Shown here one piece after another: positions 44,293 to 54,884 of a stretch of DNA of 64,000 bases. The number at the start of each line of letters is the position of its first letter. Position 1 is the stretch's first letter. The translations under genes and the position numbers were made by a program. Below the pieces are notes generated by a model. That model was not told the DNA's origin. It was given only the letters and a program-made list of their open reading frames with translations, and did not search any database. Source of the stretch: Massilia sp. R2A-15 (GTDB lineage: Bacteria > Pseudomonadota > Gammaproteobacteria > Burkholderiales > Burkholderiaceae_D); contig NZ_CP131935.1 of assembly GCF_030704305.1 (NCBI RefSeq), positions 744,001-808,000 on the forward strand, written 5' to 3'.

Positions 44293-46071
44293 ATGATTAC
44301 TTTGAGGACGCTGGCCCTTGCGGCCGCGCTGACGGGCGCTTTTGCCCACCTGCCCGCGCGGGCGCAGACCACGCAGGAGGCGCCGGAAGTCGCCACCGCC
44401 TTCCAGGACAAGACCGGCTGGGCCGCGAAGAAGTACATGGTGGCCGCGGCCAATCCGCTGGCCGTGGACGCCGGCTACCAGATGCTCAAAAAAGGCGGCA
44501 CCGCCATCGACGCGGCGATCGCGACCCAGATGGTGCTCACGCTGGTCGAGCCGCAATCGTCGGGCATCGGCGGCGGCGCCTTCCTGATGTACTACGACGG
44601 CAAGCACGTACAAGCCTTCGACGGCCGCGAGACCGCGCCGGCCACGGCCGACGAACACCTGTTCCAGAATCCCGACGGCACGCCGCTGTCGCGCGTGGCC
44701 GGCGTGGTGGGCGGACGCTCTGTCGGCGCGCCCGGCGTGCTGCGCATGCTCGAACTGGCGCACAAGCAGCACGGCAAGCTGCCGTGGAAAACGCTGTTCG
44801 AGCCGGCCATCCGCCTGGCCGAACACGGCTTCGCGGTCAGCCAGCGCCTGAACGGCCTGCTGATGTTCGACCAGCACATCCGCAAGGACCCGGTGGCCGC
44901 GAAGTATTTCTACGACGCCGAGATGAACCCGCGTCCGATCGGCTACATCCTCAGGAACCCGGCGCTGGCGAAGACCATGCGCGAGATCGCCCAGGGCGGG
45001 GCCAATGTTTTCTACACCGGCCACATCGCGCGCGACATCGCGGCCAAGGTGGCGGCCCATCCGACCAATCCCGGCAAGCTGACGGCGAGCGACATCGCCG
45101 GCTACCAGCCCAAACTGCGCACGCCGGTGTGCAGCGACTACCGCGCGTGGACCGTGTGCGGCATGCCGCCGCCGTCGTCAGGCGGCATCGCCGTGGCGCA
45201 GATGCTCGGCATTCTCGAAACGCGCGACATGCGCGCGCTGGCGCCGGCGGCCGGCGAAGTGCCTGGCGCCGAGGCGCTGCACCTGTTCACCGAAGCGGGG
45301 CGACTGGCCTACGCGGACCGCAACCGCTACGCCGCCGACACCGATTTCGTGCCGCTGCCGGGCCGCGGCGTGCCAGGCCTGATCGACAAGAACTACCTGG
45401 CCCAGCGCGCCATGCTGATCGGCGAAAAGTCGATGGGCGTCGCGCCCGCCGGCCGTCCGCCCGGCATGGACGTGGCGTGGGGCGCCGACACCGCGATCGA
45501 CAATCCGTCCACCTCGCACCTGGTGGTGGTGGACAGCCACGGCGCCGGCCTGTCGATGACGACCACGGTGGAAGATCTGTTCGGCTCGCGCCAGATGGTC
45601 GATGGCTTCATCCTGAACAACCAGCTGACCGACTTCTCGTTCGACTCGGTGGACAAGGACGGCCCGATCGCCAACCGGGTCCAGGCCGGCAAGCGGCCGC
45701 GCAGCGCCATGTCGCCGACCATCGTGTTCGACAAGGGCACGGGCAAGCTGGTGCTGGCGGTCGGCTCGCCGGGCGGGCCGGCGATCATCAACTACGTCGC
45801 CAAGGTGCTGGTGGGGACGCTGGACTGGAACCTGAACGTGCAGCAGGCCATCGCGCTGCCCAACTTCGGCAGCAAGAACGGCCCGACCGAACTGGAAGAG
45901 CGGCGCTTCCCCGCGGCGACCATCGACGCGCTCAAGGCGCGCGGGCACACGGTGCGCCTGACCGAGCAGAACTCCGGGCTGCACGGCATCCAGCGCCTGT
46001 CGATCCACGGGCAGGATTTCTGGTTCGGCGGCGCCGATCCGCGCCGCGAAGGCGTGGCCAAAGGCGACTGA
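44293..46071 (+). CDS. ggt: Gamma-glutamyltransferase
   Basis: 592 residues: signal peptide (MITLRTLALAAALTGAFAHLPARA), then an N-terminal-nucleophile hydrolase. The large-subunit motif GIGGGAFLMYYDGK and Arg in FDGRETAP bind gamma-glutamyl substrate. The autoprocessing and catalytic Thr is T407 in NPSTSHLVVVD, followed by SMTTTVEDLFGSRQ. Cleaves and transfers the gamma-glutamyl group of glutathione in the periplasm. ATG 44293 fits the signal peptide. Confidence 0.93.
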   Translation: MITLRTLALAAALTGAFAHLPARAQTTQEAPEVATAFQDKTGWAAKKYMVAAANPLAVDAGYQMLKKGGTAIDAAIATQMVLTLVEPQSSGIGGGAFLMYYDGKHVQAFDGRETAPATADEHLFQNPDGTPLSRVAGVVGGRSVGAPGVLRMLELAHKQHGKLPWKTLFEPAIRLAEHGFAVSQRLNGLLMFDQHIRKDPVAAKYFYDAEMNPRPIGYILRNPALAKTMREIAQGGANVFYTGHIARDIAAKVAAHPTNPGKLTASDIAGYQPKLRTPVCSDYRAWTVCGMPPPSSGGIAVAQMLGILETRDMRALAPAAGEVPGAEALHLFTEAGRLAYADRNRYAADTDFVPLPGRGVPGLIDKNYLAQRAMLIGEKSMGVAPAGRPPGMDVAWGADTAIDNPSTSHLVVVDSHGAGLSMTTTVEDLFGSRQMVDGFILNNQLTDFSFDSVDKDGPIANRVQAGKRPRSAMSPTIVFDKGTGKLVLAVGSPGGPAIINYVAKVLVGTLDWNLNVQQAIALPNFGSKNGPTELEERRFPAATIDALKARGHTVRLTEQNSGLHGIQRLSIHGQDFWFGGADPRREGVAKGD

Positions 46072-46083
46072 CTTCCTTTGGCT

Positions 46084-46171
46084 GTCGTTCCTGCGCAGGC
46101 AGGAACCCATGCTGAGCAACGCGAAGTCGGTATAGGTTCCTGCCAAGGGGGGCGCCGAGCCCAGGAACGAC
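46084..46171. repeat. Hairpin repeat, GTCGTTCC/GGAACGAC variant
   Basis: Outer arms GTCGTTCCTG (46084) / CAGGAACGAC (to 46171), inner segment GCAGGAACCCATGCTGAG: a variant of the long-hairpin family at 3083 and inside the MITE. Confidence 0.7.
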
Positions 46172-46244
46172 AAGCGGAAAAACGTGTCCCCGGTTTTGTA
46201 ACTTTTGCTAGCCGGGCAACCCCACTCCCTGCTAATCTTGCAGC

Positions 46245-47414
46245 ATGGGAATACAAGAAAAAACCGGACTCATTCTGACCGGGGGAGGGGCGCGCGCCGC
46301 TTACCAGGTGGGCGTGCTCCAGGCGATTTCCCAACTATTGTGGGAACAGGGCTGGTCACCGGCGCGCAATCCGTTCGACATCATTTGCGGCACCTCCGCC
46401 GGCGCGATCAACGCCACCGCGCTGGCCTGCCGCGCCGACAATTTCGGCGAGGGCGTCCAGGCGCTGCTCGACGTATGGGAAAACTTCACCGCCGAACAGG
46501 TCTACCGCGCCGATTCGATCGGCGTACTGCGCTCGGGCGCGCGCTGGCTGTCGCTGCTGTCATTCGGCTGGCTGCTGCGCAAATGGCGCGCGGCGCCTCC
46601 CAGTTCGCTGCTCGACAACACGCCGCTGGCCGGCCTGCTGCACCGCATGCTCGACCTGCCGCGCCTCGACGCCGCGCTGTCCGAAGGGCTGCTGCACGCG
46701 GTCGCCGTCACCGCCTCGTCGTACACGGTCGGCCACCACATCACCTTCTACCAGAGCGCGGTCGAGGTGGCGCCGTGGATCCGCATGCAGCGCGTGGCGA
46801 TGCAGGACCAGATCGGCGTCGAGCACCTGCTGGCGTCGTCGGCGATCCCCTTCATTTTTCCGGCCGTGCCGCTGTACCTGGGCGGGCGCCAGGAATACTG
46901 CGGCGACGGTTCGATGCGCCAGCTGGCGCCGATCTCGCCGGCGATCCACCTTGGCGCCACCAGGGTGCTGGTGGTCGGCGCCGGCCGCATGAACGAGCCG
47001 GTGCGCAGCGCGCCGCAGGCTGCGCGCTATCCGAGCCTGGCGCAAATCGCCGGCCACGCGATGTCGTCGATCTTCCTCGACAGCCTGGCCGTGGACGTCG
47101 AGCGCCTGAACCGCATCAACGCCACCTTGTCGATGATGCCGCCCGAGCACCATGCGAAGACGACCCTCAAGCCGGTGGAGCTGCTGGTGATCGCGCCGTC
47201 CGAGCGCCTCGACGACATCGCCGCGCGCCACGTCGCCAGCTTGCCCGGGCCGGTGCGCGCGCTGCTGTCGGGGATCGGCGCCACCGAGGCGCGCGGCTCG
47301 GCGCTGGCGTCCTACCTGCTGTTCGAGTCGAGCTTCACGCGCGAACTGATCGAGCTGGGCAAGCGCGACACCCACGCGCGCGCGGCCGACGTGCTGGCTT
47401 TTTTCGGGGACTAG
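46245..47414 (+). CDS. Patatin-like phospholipase
   Basis: 389 residues. Oxyanion loop [14 protein letters not shown], nucleophile Ser in [11 protein letters not shown], catalytic Asp in [13 protein letters not shown]-terminal half helical. A cytosolic Ser-Asp dyad acyl hydrolase; the lipid is not predictable. No signal peptide. Ends 1 base before the sensor kinase ATG, so probably co-transcribed with it. Confidence 0.92.
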   Translation: MGIQEKTGLILTGGGARAAYQVGVLQAISQLLWEQGWSPARNPFDIICGTSAGAINATALACRADNFGEGVQALLDVWENFTAEQVYRADSIGVLRSGARWLSLLSFGWLLRKWRAAPPSSLLDNTPLAGLLHRMLDLPRLDAALSEGLLHAVAVTASSYTVGHHITFYQSAVEVAPWIRMQRVAMQDQIGVEHLLASSAIPFIFPAVPLYLGGRQEYCGDGSMRQLAPISPAIHLGATRVLVVGAGRMNEPVRSAPQAARYPSLAQIAGHAMSSIFLDSLAVDVERLNRINATLSMMPPEHHAKTTLKPVELLVIAPSERLDDIAARHVASLPGPVRALLSGIGATEARGSALASYLLFESSFTRELIELGKRDTHARAADVLAFFGD

Positions 47415-47415
47415 C

Positions 47416-50400
47416 ATGACGTTTCATCCCCTCCGCCTGTGCGCCGCGCTGCTGCTGGCCTTGTCCTTGCTGTGCGCCGCCGGCGCCCATGCGGCGCCGG
47501 CGCGCAGCTTGCGCTTCGAGCAGCTGTCGGTCGAACACGGACTGGCGCAGGAATCGATCCTGGCGATCATCCAGGATGGCGACGGCTTCATGTGGTTCGG
47601 CAGCCAGTCGGGCCTGTCGCGCTTCGACGGCTACCGCGTGACCACCTATCGCAACGAGGCCGGCAATCCCGCCAGCCTGGTGAACAACTGGGTGCGCGTG
47701 CTGCACATCGACAGCGTCGGCCGGCTCTGGATCGGCACCGACGGGGGGCTCGACCGCTTCGATCCCGAGACCCAGACCTTCACCCATTACGATCCGCAGG
47801 AGCCGGTCAAGCGCGGCAACGGCAACCGCCACATCCACGCGCTGCTCGACGACGGCAAGGACGGACTGTGGATCGCCACCGCCGACGGCCTGCAGCACTT
47901 CGACATGAAGACCGGCGCCTTCAAGGTGTGGCGCCACGTCGCCGGCATGCCGCAAAGCCTGGCCGACGACAAGGTCAACGCGCTGGCGCTCGACGCCGGC
48001 GGGCGCCTGTGGATCGGCACCGACTCGGGCCTCGACAGCCTGGCTCCGGGGGCGCGCGGGTTCGAGCATCACGCCGTGGCCGGCGGCGGCGCCAAGCTCA
48101 ATACCGTCTCGGCGCTGCTGGCCGACGCCAACCAGACGCTGTGGATCGGTAGCCTGGACGGGCTGGAGATGTGGAAGCCGTCGGCCGGCCCGGCCGCGCG
48201 CCGCCTGCTCGGCCCCGCGGAGGGCGTTGCGCGCAGCAAGGTGACGGTGCTGTTCCAGGACGCCGACGCCACCATCTGGGCCGGCACCCACGACGATGGA
48301 CTGTACCGCTGGCTGCCGCAGCTGCGCCGCTTTGCAAACTACCGCAGCCAGCCGGGCGATGGCCACAGCCTGGCCGACAATTACGTCTCTTCGATGTTTC
48401 GCGACCGTCTCGGCACTTTCTGGGTGGGCACCTGGTACGCGGGCGTGAGCCGGGTCGACCTGGGCAGCGGCGGGTTCACCCGCATCGTCAGGCAGGCGGG
48501 CGGGCAGGGCGCGCTGTCGGACAACAAGGTGCGCGCGATCGTCGGCGACGGCGCCGGCAAGGTGTGGCTGGGCACCAACGACGGCATCGACCGCTACGAT
48601 CCGGTCACCGCCACGACCGAAGTGTGGCGCCATGACCCGGACAATCCGAACAGCCTGTCGGACGCGCTGGTGAATGCATTGGCGCTCGACCGCAATGGCG
48701 TGCTGTGGGCCGGCGGGCGCTCCGGCGTCACCAGCTTCGACCCGGCCAAGGGACGCTTCACGCGCCAGTTGCTGGCGGCCGGCGACCCGGCCGGCGAAAC
48801 CGTGCGCGGCATGCTGGCCGACCGCGCGGGCGTGCTGTGGATCTCGTCGCTCGGCGGCCTGCACCGGCTCGATCCGGCCACGCGCAAGGTCAGGACCTAC
48901 CAGCACCACCCGGCCGACCCGGACAGCCTGGCCGACAACGTCGCGCGCACCATTCTCGAGGACCGCCGCGGACAGCTGTGGATCGGCACCTTCGACGGGC
49001 TCGACCTGCTGGACCGCGCCACCGGCAAGTTCCGCCACTTCCGCCATGATCCGGCAGACCCGGCCAGCATTAACCACGACGAGGTGCACTACCTGCTGGA
49101 GGACCACCGGGGCGACATCTGGGTCGGCACCGCGGGTGGCCTGAACAAGATGATCCAGGACCGGGGCGGGGTGAAGTTCAAGCGCTATTCTTCCGCCGAC
49201 GGCCTGGCCGACGACGCGGTGGCGGCGATGCTGGAAGACGATGACGGCAACATCTGGGTCAGCTCCACCACCGGCCTGTCGCGCCTGAACCCGGCCACCG
49301 GCAAGTGGCGCACCTACAACGGCGCCGACGGCACCATCGAAGGCGCCTACTTCGACGGCTCCGCGTTCAAGTCGCGCGACGGCACGCTGTACTTCGGCGG
49401 CTTCAACGGCATCACCGCCTTCCACCCGCGCGCCATCAGCGACAACCTGATTGCGCCGCGCGCGGTGATCACCGGCTTCCAGGTATTCAACAAGCCGGTG
49501 CAGCAGGTCCATCCCGGCCTGCTGAAAGGGCCGATCGAGCACGCCTCCGAGATCACGCTCGACGCCGCCGACTCGGTGTTCTCGCTCGAATTTTCGGCGC
49601 TGCACTACGCCGCGCCGCAGCGCAACCGCTTCGCCTACCAGCTGGTCGGGTTCGACGAGAACTGGGTCGCCACCGACGCCTCCAGGCGCTTTGCGACCTA
49701 CACCAACCTCGATCCGGGCACCTACACCTTCAAGGTGAAGGCGGCCAACAAGGACGGCGTCTGGAGCGCGTCCGGCGCCACGCTCTCGATCGTGATCCGG
49801 CCGCCGTTCTGGAAGACCTGGTGGTTCCGCACGATGATGGGCATGTTCGTTCTGGGCAGCGCCTACGCGGCTTTTCGCTTCCGCATGCGCGGGCTGCGGC
49901 GCCAGAAGGACCTGCTCGAACAGCAGGTGCACGCGCGCACCGCCGAAATCGGCCAGCAGAACCGCCTGCTCGAACGCCAGAAGCTCGAACTGGACATGCG
50001 CCGCGTCGAAGCCGAATCGCAGCGCGCCGAAGCCGAGCAGCGCCGCCGCGACGCCGAGCGCCAGAAGGAGGAAGTCGAGCTGCAGAAGGAGAATGTCGAA
50101 CTGGCCCACCGCAACATCTCGATCCTGTCCGAGATCGGCCGCGAACTGACCGCCACGCTCGACATGGAAACGATCATGGATACGGTGTACCGCCACGTCC
50201 AGCACCTGATGGATGCGCGCATCTTCGGCATCGGCATTTACCGCGAGGACCTCGGCGTCATCGAGTTCCCGTTCGCGATCGACCAGGGCATGCGCTCGCC
50301 GCGCTACACGCGCCCGGTGGACCAGCCGAACCAGCTGGCGGTGTGGTGCCTGACGCACCGGCGCGAGGTGTTCATCAACGACATCGAGGCCGAATACGAC

Positions 50401-52317
50401 AACTACATCGAACACCCGGCGCCCGGCCCGCTGGCCCATGTTCCCCGGGCCGACGGCAGCGCCTCCTCGGTGGCGATGTCGACGATGTACGTGCCTTTGA
50501 TCGTCAAGGAGCGCGTGATGGGCGTGCTGTGCGTGCAGAGCATCGAGAAGAATGCGTACCGGCGCGTGCACCTCGACATGCTGCAGACGCTGGCCGCGCA
50601 CGCCGCCGTCGCGCTGGACAATGCGCGCGCCTACCGCCAGCTCGAAGAGATGGAAAAGCGGGTGCGCCTGAACACCGACGAACTGGCGCAGGCCAACCGC
50701 GCCTTGCAGGACAACGATGAGCGCCTGCGCCTGGCCAAGCAGCGCGCCGAGGATGCGACGCGCCAGAAGTCGGAATTTTTGGCCAACATGAGCCACGAGA
50801 TGCGCACCCCGCTGGCCGGCGTGATCGGCATGCTCGGCTTCGCGCTGCGCGACGCCCGGCTGCATGACGGCACCCGCGAACAGATCCTGCGCGGCCAGGC
50901 CAACGCCCAGGCGCTGCTGGCGATCATCAACGACCTGCTCGACTTCTCCAAGATCGAGGCGGGCAAGCTGACCATCGAGAACATCGACTTCGCGCTGTCG
51001 GCCACGCTGGAACACGTGGTCAGCCTGTTCGAGGAGCAGGCCGCGGCGCACAGCATCGGCTTCGACATCGAGCTGGCGCCGGACCTGCCGCGCTTCGTCG
51101 TGGGCGACCCGACGCGCCTGCGCCAGGTGCTGGTCAACCTGGTCGGCAACGCCTTCAAATTCACCCAGCGCGGCAGCGTCAGCGTGCAGGTCGAGGCGTT
51201 GCCGGCCGACCCGGCGCGGCCGAACATCAACATGATACGGTTTTCGGTCAAGGACACCGGAATCGGTATCGCATCCGATGCGCTGGGGCGCCTGTTCCAG
51301 AAATTCGAGCAGGCCGACAGCACCACCACGCGGCGCTACGGCGGCAGCGGTCTGGGACTGGCGATCTGCCGCCAGCTGGTCGAGCTGATGGGCGGGACCA
51401 TCGGCGTGGAAAGCGAAGAGGGCGCGGGCAGCTGTTTCAGCTTCGTGCTGCCGCTGGCCGACGGCGTGCGTCCGCCCGTGGTCGAGCCTGCGCCTCGCGC
51501 GCCGCACAGCCACCGTCTGCGCGTGCTGTGCGCCGAGGACTTCCCGACCAACCAGATCATCATCCGCATGATGCTGCAGGAGCTGGGTCACCAGGCCGAC
51601 ATCGTCGACAACGGCCAGCTGGCGCTGGCGGCCTGCGCGCGCACCCGCTACGACCTGATCCTGATGGACGGGCGCATGCCGGAGCTCGATGGCGCCAGCG
51701 CCACGCGCATCATCCGCGCCGGCGGCCCGCCCGAGGCGCCGGTGCGCGATCGCGACCTGATGATCATCGCGCTCACCGCCAACGCCAGCGAAGAAGACCG
51801 GGCGCGCTACCTGGCAAGCGGCATGGACGACTTCCTGTCCAAGCCGATCGACGAGGCGGCGCTGCACGATCAGTTGAGCCGTGCGATCGAACGCCAGCTG
51901 GCGCGCGGCGTCGCCCTGGCCACGATGCCCGCGGCGCCGGCCGGCGCTCCCGGCATCGCGGACCTCGATGCGATGTTCGGCGTGCTGACCGGGCCGACGC
52001 CGCTGGCGGTGGCGGTGGCGCAGAACGCCGGGCGCCGCACCACCGACCTGAAGGCGCGCCTGCGCAGCGCCTTCGCCGGCGACCTGCCGGGACGGCGCGC
52101 GCAGCTGGAGCAGGCGCTGTCGGACCAGGACCACGACACCGCGGCGCGCGTGCTGCATGGGCTCAAGGGCAGTGCCGCCTACCTCGATGCGACCGAACTG
52201 CACCTGCTGTGCGGCGAGCTCGAACTGGCCGCCGACCAGCGCCAGTGGGGAGTGATCGGCGCCGCCATGCCGCGGCTACGCCGGCTGCTCGACCGGTTCG
52301 AAGATGGCGCTGCCTGA
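47416..52317 (+). CDS. Hybrid sensor histidine kinase with beta-propeller sensor (two-component regulator propeller type)
   Basis: 1633 residues: signal peptide (1-27); two seven-bladed-type propellers made of repeated xGLWIGTxxGLxRxD units (to about 640); Y_Y_Y domain (about 700-795); membrane helix (WFRTMMGMFVLGSAYAAF); long coiled coil of charged residues (about 825-895); GAF domain (about 900-1080); HisKA with H1127 in NMSHEMRTPLAG; HATPase; receiver with D1418 in LILMDGRMPEL; Hpt with H1581 in VLHGLKGSA. A complete phosphorelay in one chain, sensing in the periplasm. The final output partner may be the next gene or a distant regulator. Ligand unknown; SusR/HTCS-type relatives sense carbohydrates. 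Confidence 0.93.
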   Translation: MTFHPLRLCAALLLALSLLCAAGAHAAPARSLRFEQLSVEHGLAQESILAIIQDGDGFMWFGSQSGLSRFDGYRVTTYRNEAGNPASLVNNWVRVLHIDSVGRLWIGTDGGLDRFDPETQTFTHYDPQEPVKRGNGNRHIHALLDDGKDGLWIATADGLQHFDMKTGAFKVWRHVAGMPQSLADDKVNALALDAGGRLWIGTDSGLDSLAPGARGFEHHAVAGGGAKLNTVSALLADANQTLWIGSLDGLEMWKPSAGPAARRLLGPAEGVARSKVTVLFQDADATIWAGTHDDGLYRWLPQLRRFANYRSQPGDGHSLADNYVSSMFRDRLGTFWVGTWYAGVSRVDLGSGGFTRIVRQAGGQGALSDNKVRAIVGDGAGKVWLGTNDGIDRYDPVTATTEVWRHDPDNPNSLSDALVNALALDRNGVLWAGGRSGVTSFDPAKGRFTRQLLAAGDPAGETVRGMLADRAGVLWISSLGGLHRLDPATRKVRTYQHHPADPDSLADNVARTILEDRRGQLWIGTFDGLDLLDRATGKFRHFRHDPADPASINHDEVHYLLEDHRGDIWVGTAGGLNKMIQDRGGVKFKRYSSADGLADDAVAAMLEDDDGNIWVSSTTGLSRLNPATGKWRTYNGADGTIEGAYFDGSAFKSRDGTLYFGGFNGITAFHPRAISDNLIAPRAVITGFQVFNKPVQQVHPGLLKGPIEHASEITLDAADSVFSLEFSALHYAAPQRNRFAYQLVGFDENWVATDASRRFATYTNLDPGTYTFKVKAANKDGVWSASGATLSIVIRPPFWKTWWFRTMMGMFVLGSAYAAFRFRMRGLRRQKDLLEQQVHARTAEIGQQNRLLERQKLELDMRRVEAESQRAEAEQRRRDAERQKEEVELQKENVELAHRNISILSEIGRELTATLDMETIMDTVYRHVQHLMDARIFGIGIYREDLGVIEFPFAIDQGMRSPRYTRPVDQPNQLAVWCLTHRREVFINDIEAEYDNYIEHPAPGPLAHVPRADGSASSVAMSTMYVPLIVKERVMGVLCVQSIEKNAYRRVHLDMLQTLAAHAAVALDNARAYRQLEEMEKRVRLNTDELAQANRALQDNDERLRLAKQRAEDATRQKSEFLANMSHEMRTPLAGVIGMLGFALRDARLHDGTREQILRGQANAQALLAIINDLLDFSKIEAGKLTIENIDFALSATLEHVVSLFEEQAAAHSIGFDIELAPDLPRFVVGDPTRLRQVLVNLVGNAFKFTQRGSVSVQVEALPADPARPNINMIRFSVKDTGIGIASDALGRLFQKFEQADSTTTRRYGGSGLGLAICRQLVELMGGTIGVESEEGAGSCFSFVLPLADGVRPPVVEPAPRAPHSHRLRVLCAEDFPTNQIIIRMMLQELGHQADIVDNGQLALAACARTRYDLILMDGRMPELDGASATRIIRAGGPPEAPVRDRDLMIIALTANASEEDRARYLASGMDDFLSKPIDEAALHDQLSRAIERQLARGVALATMPAAPAGAPGIADLDAMFGVLTGPTPLAVAVAQNAGRRTTDLKARLRSAFAGDLPGRRAQLEQALSDQDHDTAARVLHGLKGSAAYLDATELHLLCGELELAADQRQWGVIGAAMPRLRRLLDRFEDGAA

Positions 52318-52359
52318 ACGCGCCAGCCGATATAATCGAACCGGATGACGGGAGACGCG

Positions 52360-53049
52360 ATGAAGGTGCTGGTGGTTGACGACGACGTGGTGTCGCGCAT
52401 GGTGCTGATGCACCTGGTCGACAGCTGCGGCGCGTACGAAATTTTCGAAGCCGAGGACGGAGCGGAGGCCTGGCGCCAGCTGCAGGAAGGGCTGCGGCCG
52501 TCGATCTGCTTCTGCGACCTGCGCATGCCCAATATGGACGGCATGGCGCTGCTGGCGCGCGTCAAGGCGGAACCCGCGCTCGATGACATGCGCTTCGTGC
52601 TGGCGTCGTCGGCCAACGACCACGCGACGATGGCGCAGGCCAGCAGCCTGGGAGCGGCCGGCTACATCGTCAAGCCCTTCGAGCAGGACCTGGTGCTTGC
52701 GCAACTGGCGGGACTGCGGCCGCGGATGGACGACGCGGCCGAAAGCCCGCCGGCCACCATGCAGCGCCTCGGCATCGACAGCGCGCGGCTGCTGGCCTAT
52801 CTCGCGGGTTTCGAGAATCAGCTCGCGGCGGCGGCGCACGAGCTGGCCGCGGCCGATGACGGCGAGGTGCGGGCGCGGATCGACAAGCTGCACGCGGGGT
52901 GCGTGACGCTGGGACTGGAAGGCGCGGCGGCGCGGCTGCAGGCGCTGGCGCAGGGCGAGATCGACGGGCCACGCATCCAGTCGGCGCTCGGCGCGGCGCG
53001 CGAGGCGGTGGGGCAGCAGACAGAGCGCGTGCGCAAGCTGCAAGACTGA
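52360..53049 (+). CDS. Receiver-Hpt response-regulator protein
   Basis: 229 residues: receiver domain (acidic residues in VVDDDVVSR, phospho-Asp in ICFCDLRMPNMDG, Ser in VLASSAND, Lys in IVKPFEQ); then a helical domain resembling Hpt with His in IDKLHAGCVTLGLEGAAARLQAL. No DNA-binding domain. Start ATG 52360 with GGGAG 5 bases upstream; ATG 52345 is also in frame. Placed 42 bases after the hybrid kinase, it may extend or branch that phosphorelay. Confidence 0.85.
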   Translation: MKVLVVDDDVVSRMVLMHLVDSCGAYEIFEAEDGAEAWRQLQEGLRPSICFCDLRMPNMDGMALLARVKAEPALDDMRFVLASSANDHATMAQASSLGAAGYIVKPFEQDLVLAQLAGLRPRMDDAAESPPATMQRLGIDSARLLAYLAGFENQLAAAAHELAAADDGEVRARIDKLHAGCVTLGLEGAAARLQALAQGEIDGPRIQSALGAAREAVGQQTERVRKLQD

Positions 53050-53053
53050 GCAT

Positions 53054-53133
53054 GGGGTCAGGTCCGCAGGACCAGACCCCGGCATTCCAGCGTCGCGGGA
53101 TTTATCGGGGTCTGGTCCTGCGGACCTGACCCC
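53054..53133. repeat. Two palindromic repeats in inverted orientation
   Basis: Full copies at 53054-53080 and 53107-53133, after the receiver-Hpt gene. Confidence 0.9.
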
Positions 53134-53242
53134 ATTTTGCGGTAACGCTTCCCGTGTCCAGAATAAGCTTGATGTTGTGATTGTTTAGAATTAAAGTATT
53201 CGCCAGCAGCCAGTCTGACCGATACCTCAATCCAAGGCGACC

Positions 53243-54877
53243 ATGACAAGCGTGATGCCCGCAGCACTGAGCCCTTCCGCCCACCAGGACGATTTCGCGC
53301 GCGCGCACCTGCCGCCGCCCGAGGAGTGGCCCGAATTCCGTTTCGACCTGCCCGCATTGCAGTACCCCGAGCGCCTGAACTGCGTTGCCGAACTGCTCGA
53401 CGCGGCGGTCGCGCGCGGCCGCGGCGAACGGATCGCCGTCTATGGCGCCCACGAAACCCTGACCTACGCCCAGCTGACGGCGCGGGTGGACCGCATCGCC
53501 CACGTGCTGCGACGCGACCTCGGACTCGTGCCCGGCAACCGCGTGCTGCTGCGCGGCGCGAACAATCCGACCATGGCCGCCAGCATCCTCGCCGTGATCA
53601 AGTGCGGCTGCATCGCCGTGCCGACCATGCCGCTGCTGCGCGCGCGCGAGCTGGGCAAGATCATCGACAAGGCAAAAGTGGACGCTGTGCTGTGCGCCGC
53701 CGGCCTGCGCGCCGAACTCGATGGGATGGACCGCCTGCCGCCGGCGCTGTACTTCGACGCGCCCGTCGACCCGGACTCGCTCGAATCGCGCATGGCGCGC
53801 CACGACGAGCCGTTCGCCCCGTGCGACACCGCCGCCGACGACGTCTGCCTGATCAGCTTCACCTCGGGCACCACCGGCATCCCGAAAGGCACCATGCAAT
53901 TCCACCGCGACGTGCTGGCGATCTGCGACTGCTTCCCGCCGCACACGCTCGGCTCGCGCGAGGACGACATCTTCATCGGCACGCCGCCGCTGGCGTTCAC
54001 CTTCGGCCTGGGCGGGCTGCTGCTGTTCCCCCTGCGCGTCGGCGCGGCCGGCGTGCTGCTCGAAAAACTCACGCCCGAGACGCTGCTGGCCGCGATCGCC
54101 CAGTATCGCGCGACGATCTGCTTTACCGCGCCGACCTTCTATCGCCAGATGGCGCCGCTGGCGCACAAGTTCGACCTGGCCAGCCTGCGCCAGACCGTGT
54201 CGGCCGGCGAAGCGCTGCCGCTGGCGACGCGCGACGCCTGGCGCGAAGCGACCGGCCTCGAGATGGTCGACGGGATCGGCGCCACCGAACTGCTGCACAT
54301 CTTCATCTCCGCCGCCGGCGCCGACGTGCGGCCCGGCGCGACCGGCAAGCCCGTGCCCGGCTACCAGGCCTGCATCCTCGACAGCGACGGCAAGCCGGTG
54401 GGCCCGGGCGTGATCGGGCGCCTGGCGGTGAAGGGGCCGACCGGCTGCCGCTACCTGGCCGACGAGCGCCAGCGCGATTATGTCGTCGACGGCTGGAACC
54501 TGACCGGCGACGCCTACGAAATGGACGCCGACGGCTATTTCCACTATCGCTCGCGCACCGACGACATGATCATCTCGGCCGGCTACAACATCGCCGGCGT
54601 CGAGGTGGAGGAGGCGCTGCTGCGCCATCCGGCGGTGGCCGAATGCGGCGTGGTCGGCCGGCCCGACGAGGAGCGCGGGCAGGTGGTCGAAGCGTTTGTG
54701 GTGCTCAAGCCCGGCGTCGAGCCGTCGCCCGAGACGGCCGTCGCGCTGCAGGATTTCGTCAAGCAGTCGATCGCTCCGTACAAGTACCCGCGCTCGGTGC
54801 GCTTCCTCGACAAGCTTCCGCGCACCGAAACGGGCAAGCTGCAGCGCTTCAAGCTGCGCAGCGGCGATGCCGGATAA
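53243..54877 (+). CDS. 2-aminobenzoate/benzoate-type CoA ligase
   Basis: 544 residues, AMP-forming acyl-CoA synthetase: P-loop LISFTSGTTGIPKGTMQFHRD, A4-A5 region APTFYRQMAPL and VDGIGATELLHIF, A7 LTGDAYEMDADGYFHYRSRTDDMIISAGYNIAGVEVEE, A10 Lys in LPRTETGKLQRFKLR. The N-terminal HLPPPEEWPEF and overall pattern match aminobenzoate-CoA ligases. Followed by a MarR regulator, the usual arrangement for aromatic-acid activation. Later steps of a ring-cleavage pathway are not in the window. Confidence 0.87.
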   Translation: MTSVMPAALSPSAHQDDFARAHLPPPEEWPEFRFDLPALQYPERLNCVAELLDAAVARGRGERIAVYGAHETLTYAQLTARVDRIAHVLRRDLGLVPGNRVLLRGANNPTMAASILAVIKCGCIAVPTMPLLRARELGKIIDKAKVDAVLCAAGLRAELDGMDRLPPALYFDAPVDPDSLESRMARHDEPFAPCDTAADDVCLISFTSGTTGIPKGTMQFHRDVLAICDCFPPHTLGSREDDIFIGTPPLAFTFGLGGLLLFPLRVGAAGVLLEKLTPETLLAAIAQYRATICFTAPTFYRQMAPLAHKFDLASLRQTVSAGEALPLATRDAWREATGLEMVDGIGATELLHIFISAAGADVRPGATGKPVPGYQACILDSDGKPVGPGVIGRLAVKGPTGCRYLADERQRDYVVDGWNLTGDAYEMDADGYFHYRSRTDDMIISAGYNIAGVEVEEALLRHPAVAECGVVGRPDEERGQVVEAFVVLKPGVEPSPETAVALQDFVKQSIAPYKYPRSVRFLDKLPRTETGKLQRFKLRSGDAG

Positions 54878-54884
54878 GGACCAC

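Noticed and set aside
47335..52203. A 1622-codon open frame on the minus strand
   Set aside because: It is fully antisense to the hybrid sensor kinase and has His/Arg/Ala/Gly-rich composition typical of a shadow frame in GC-rich DNA.
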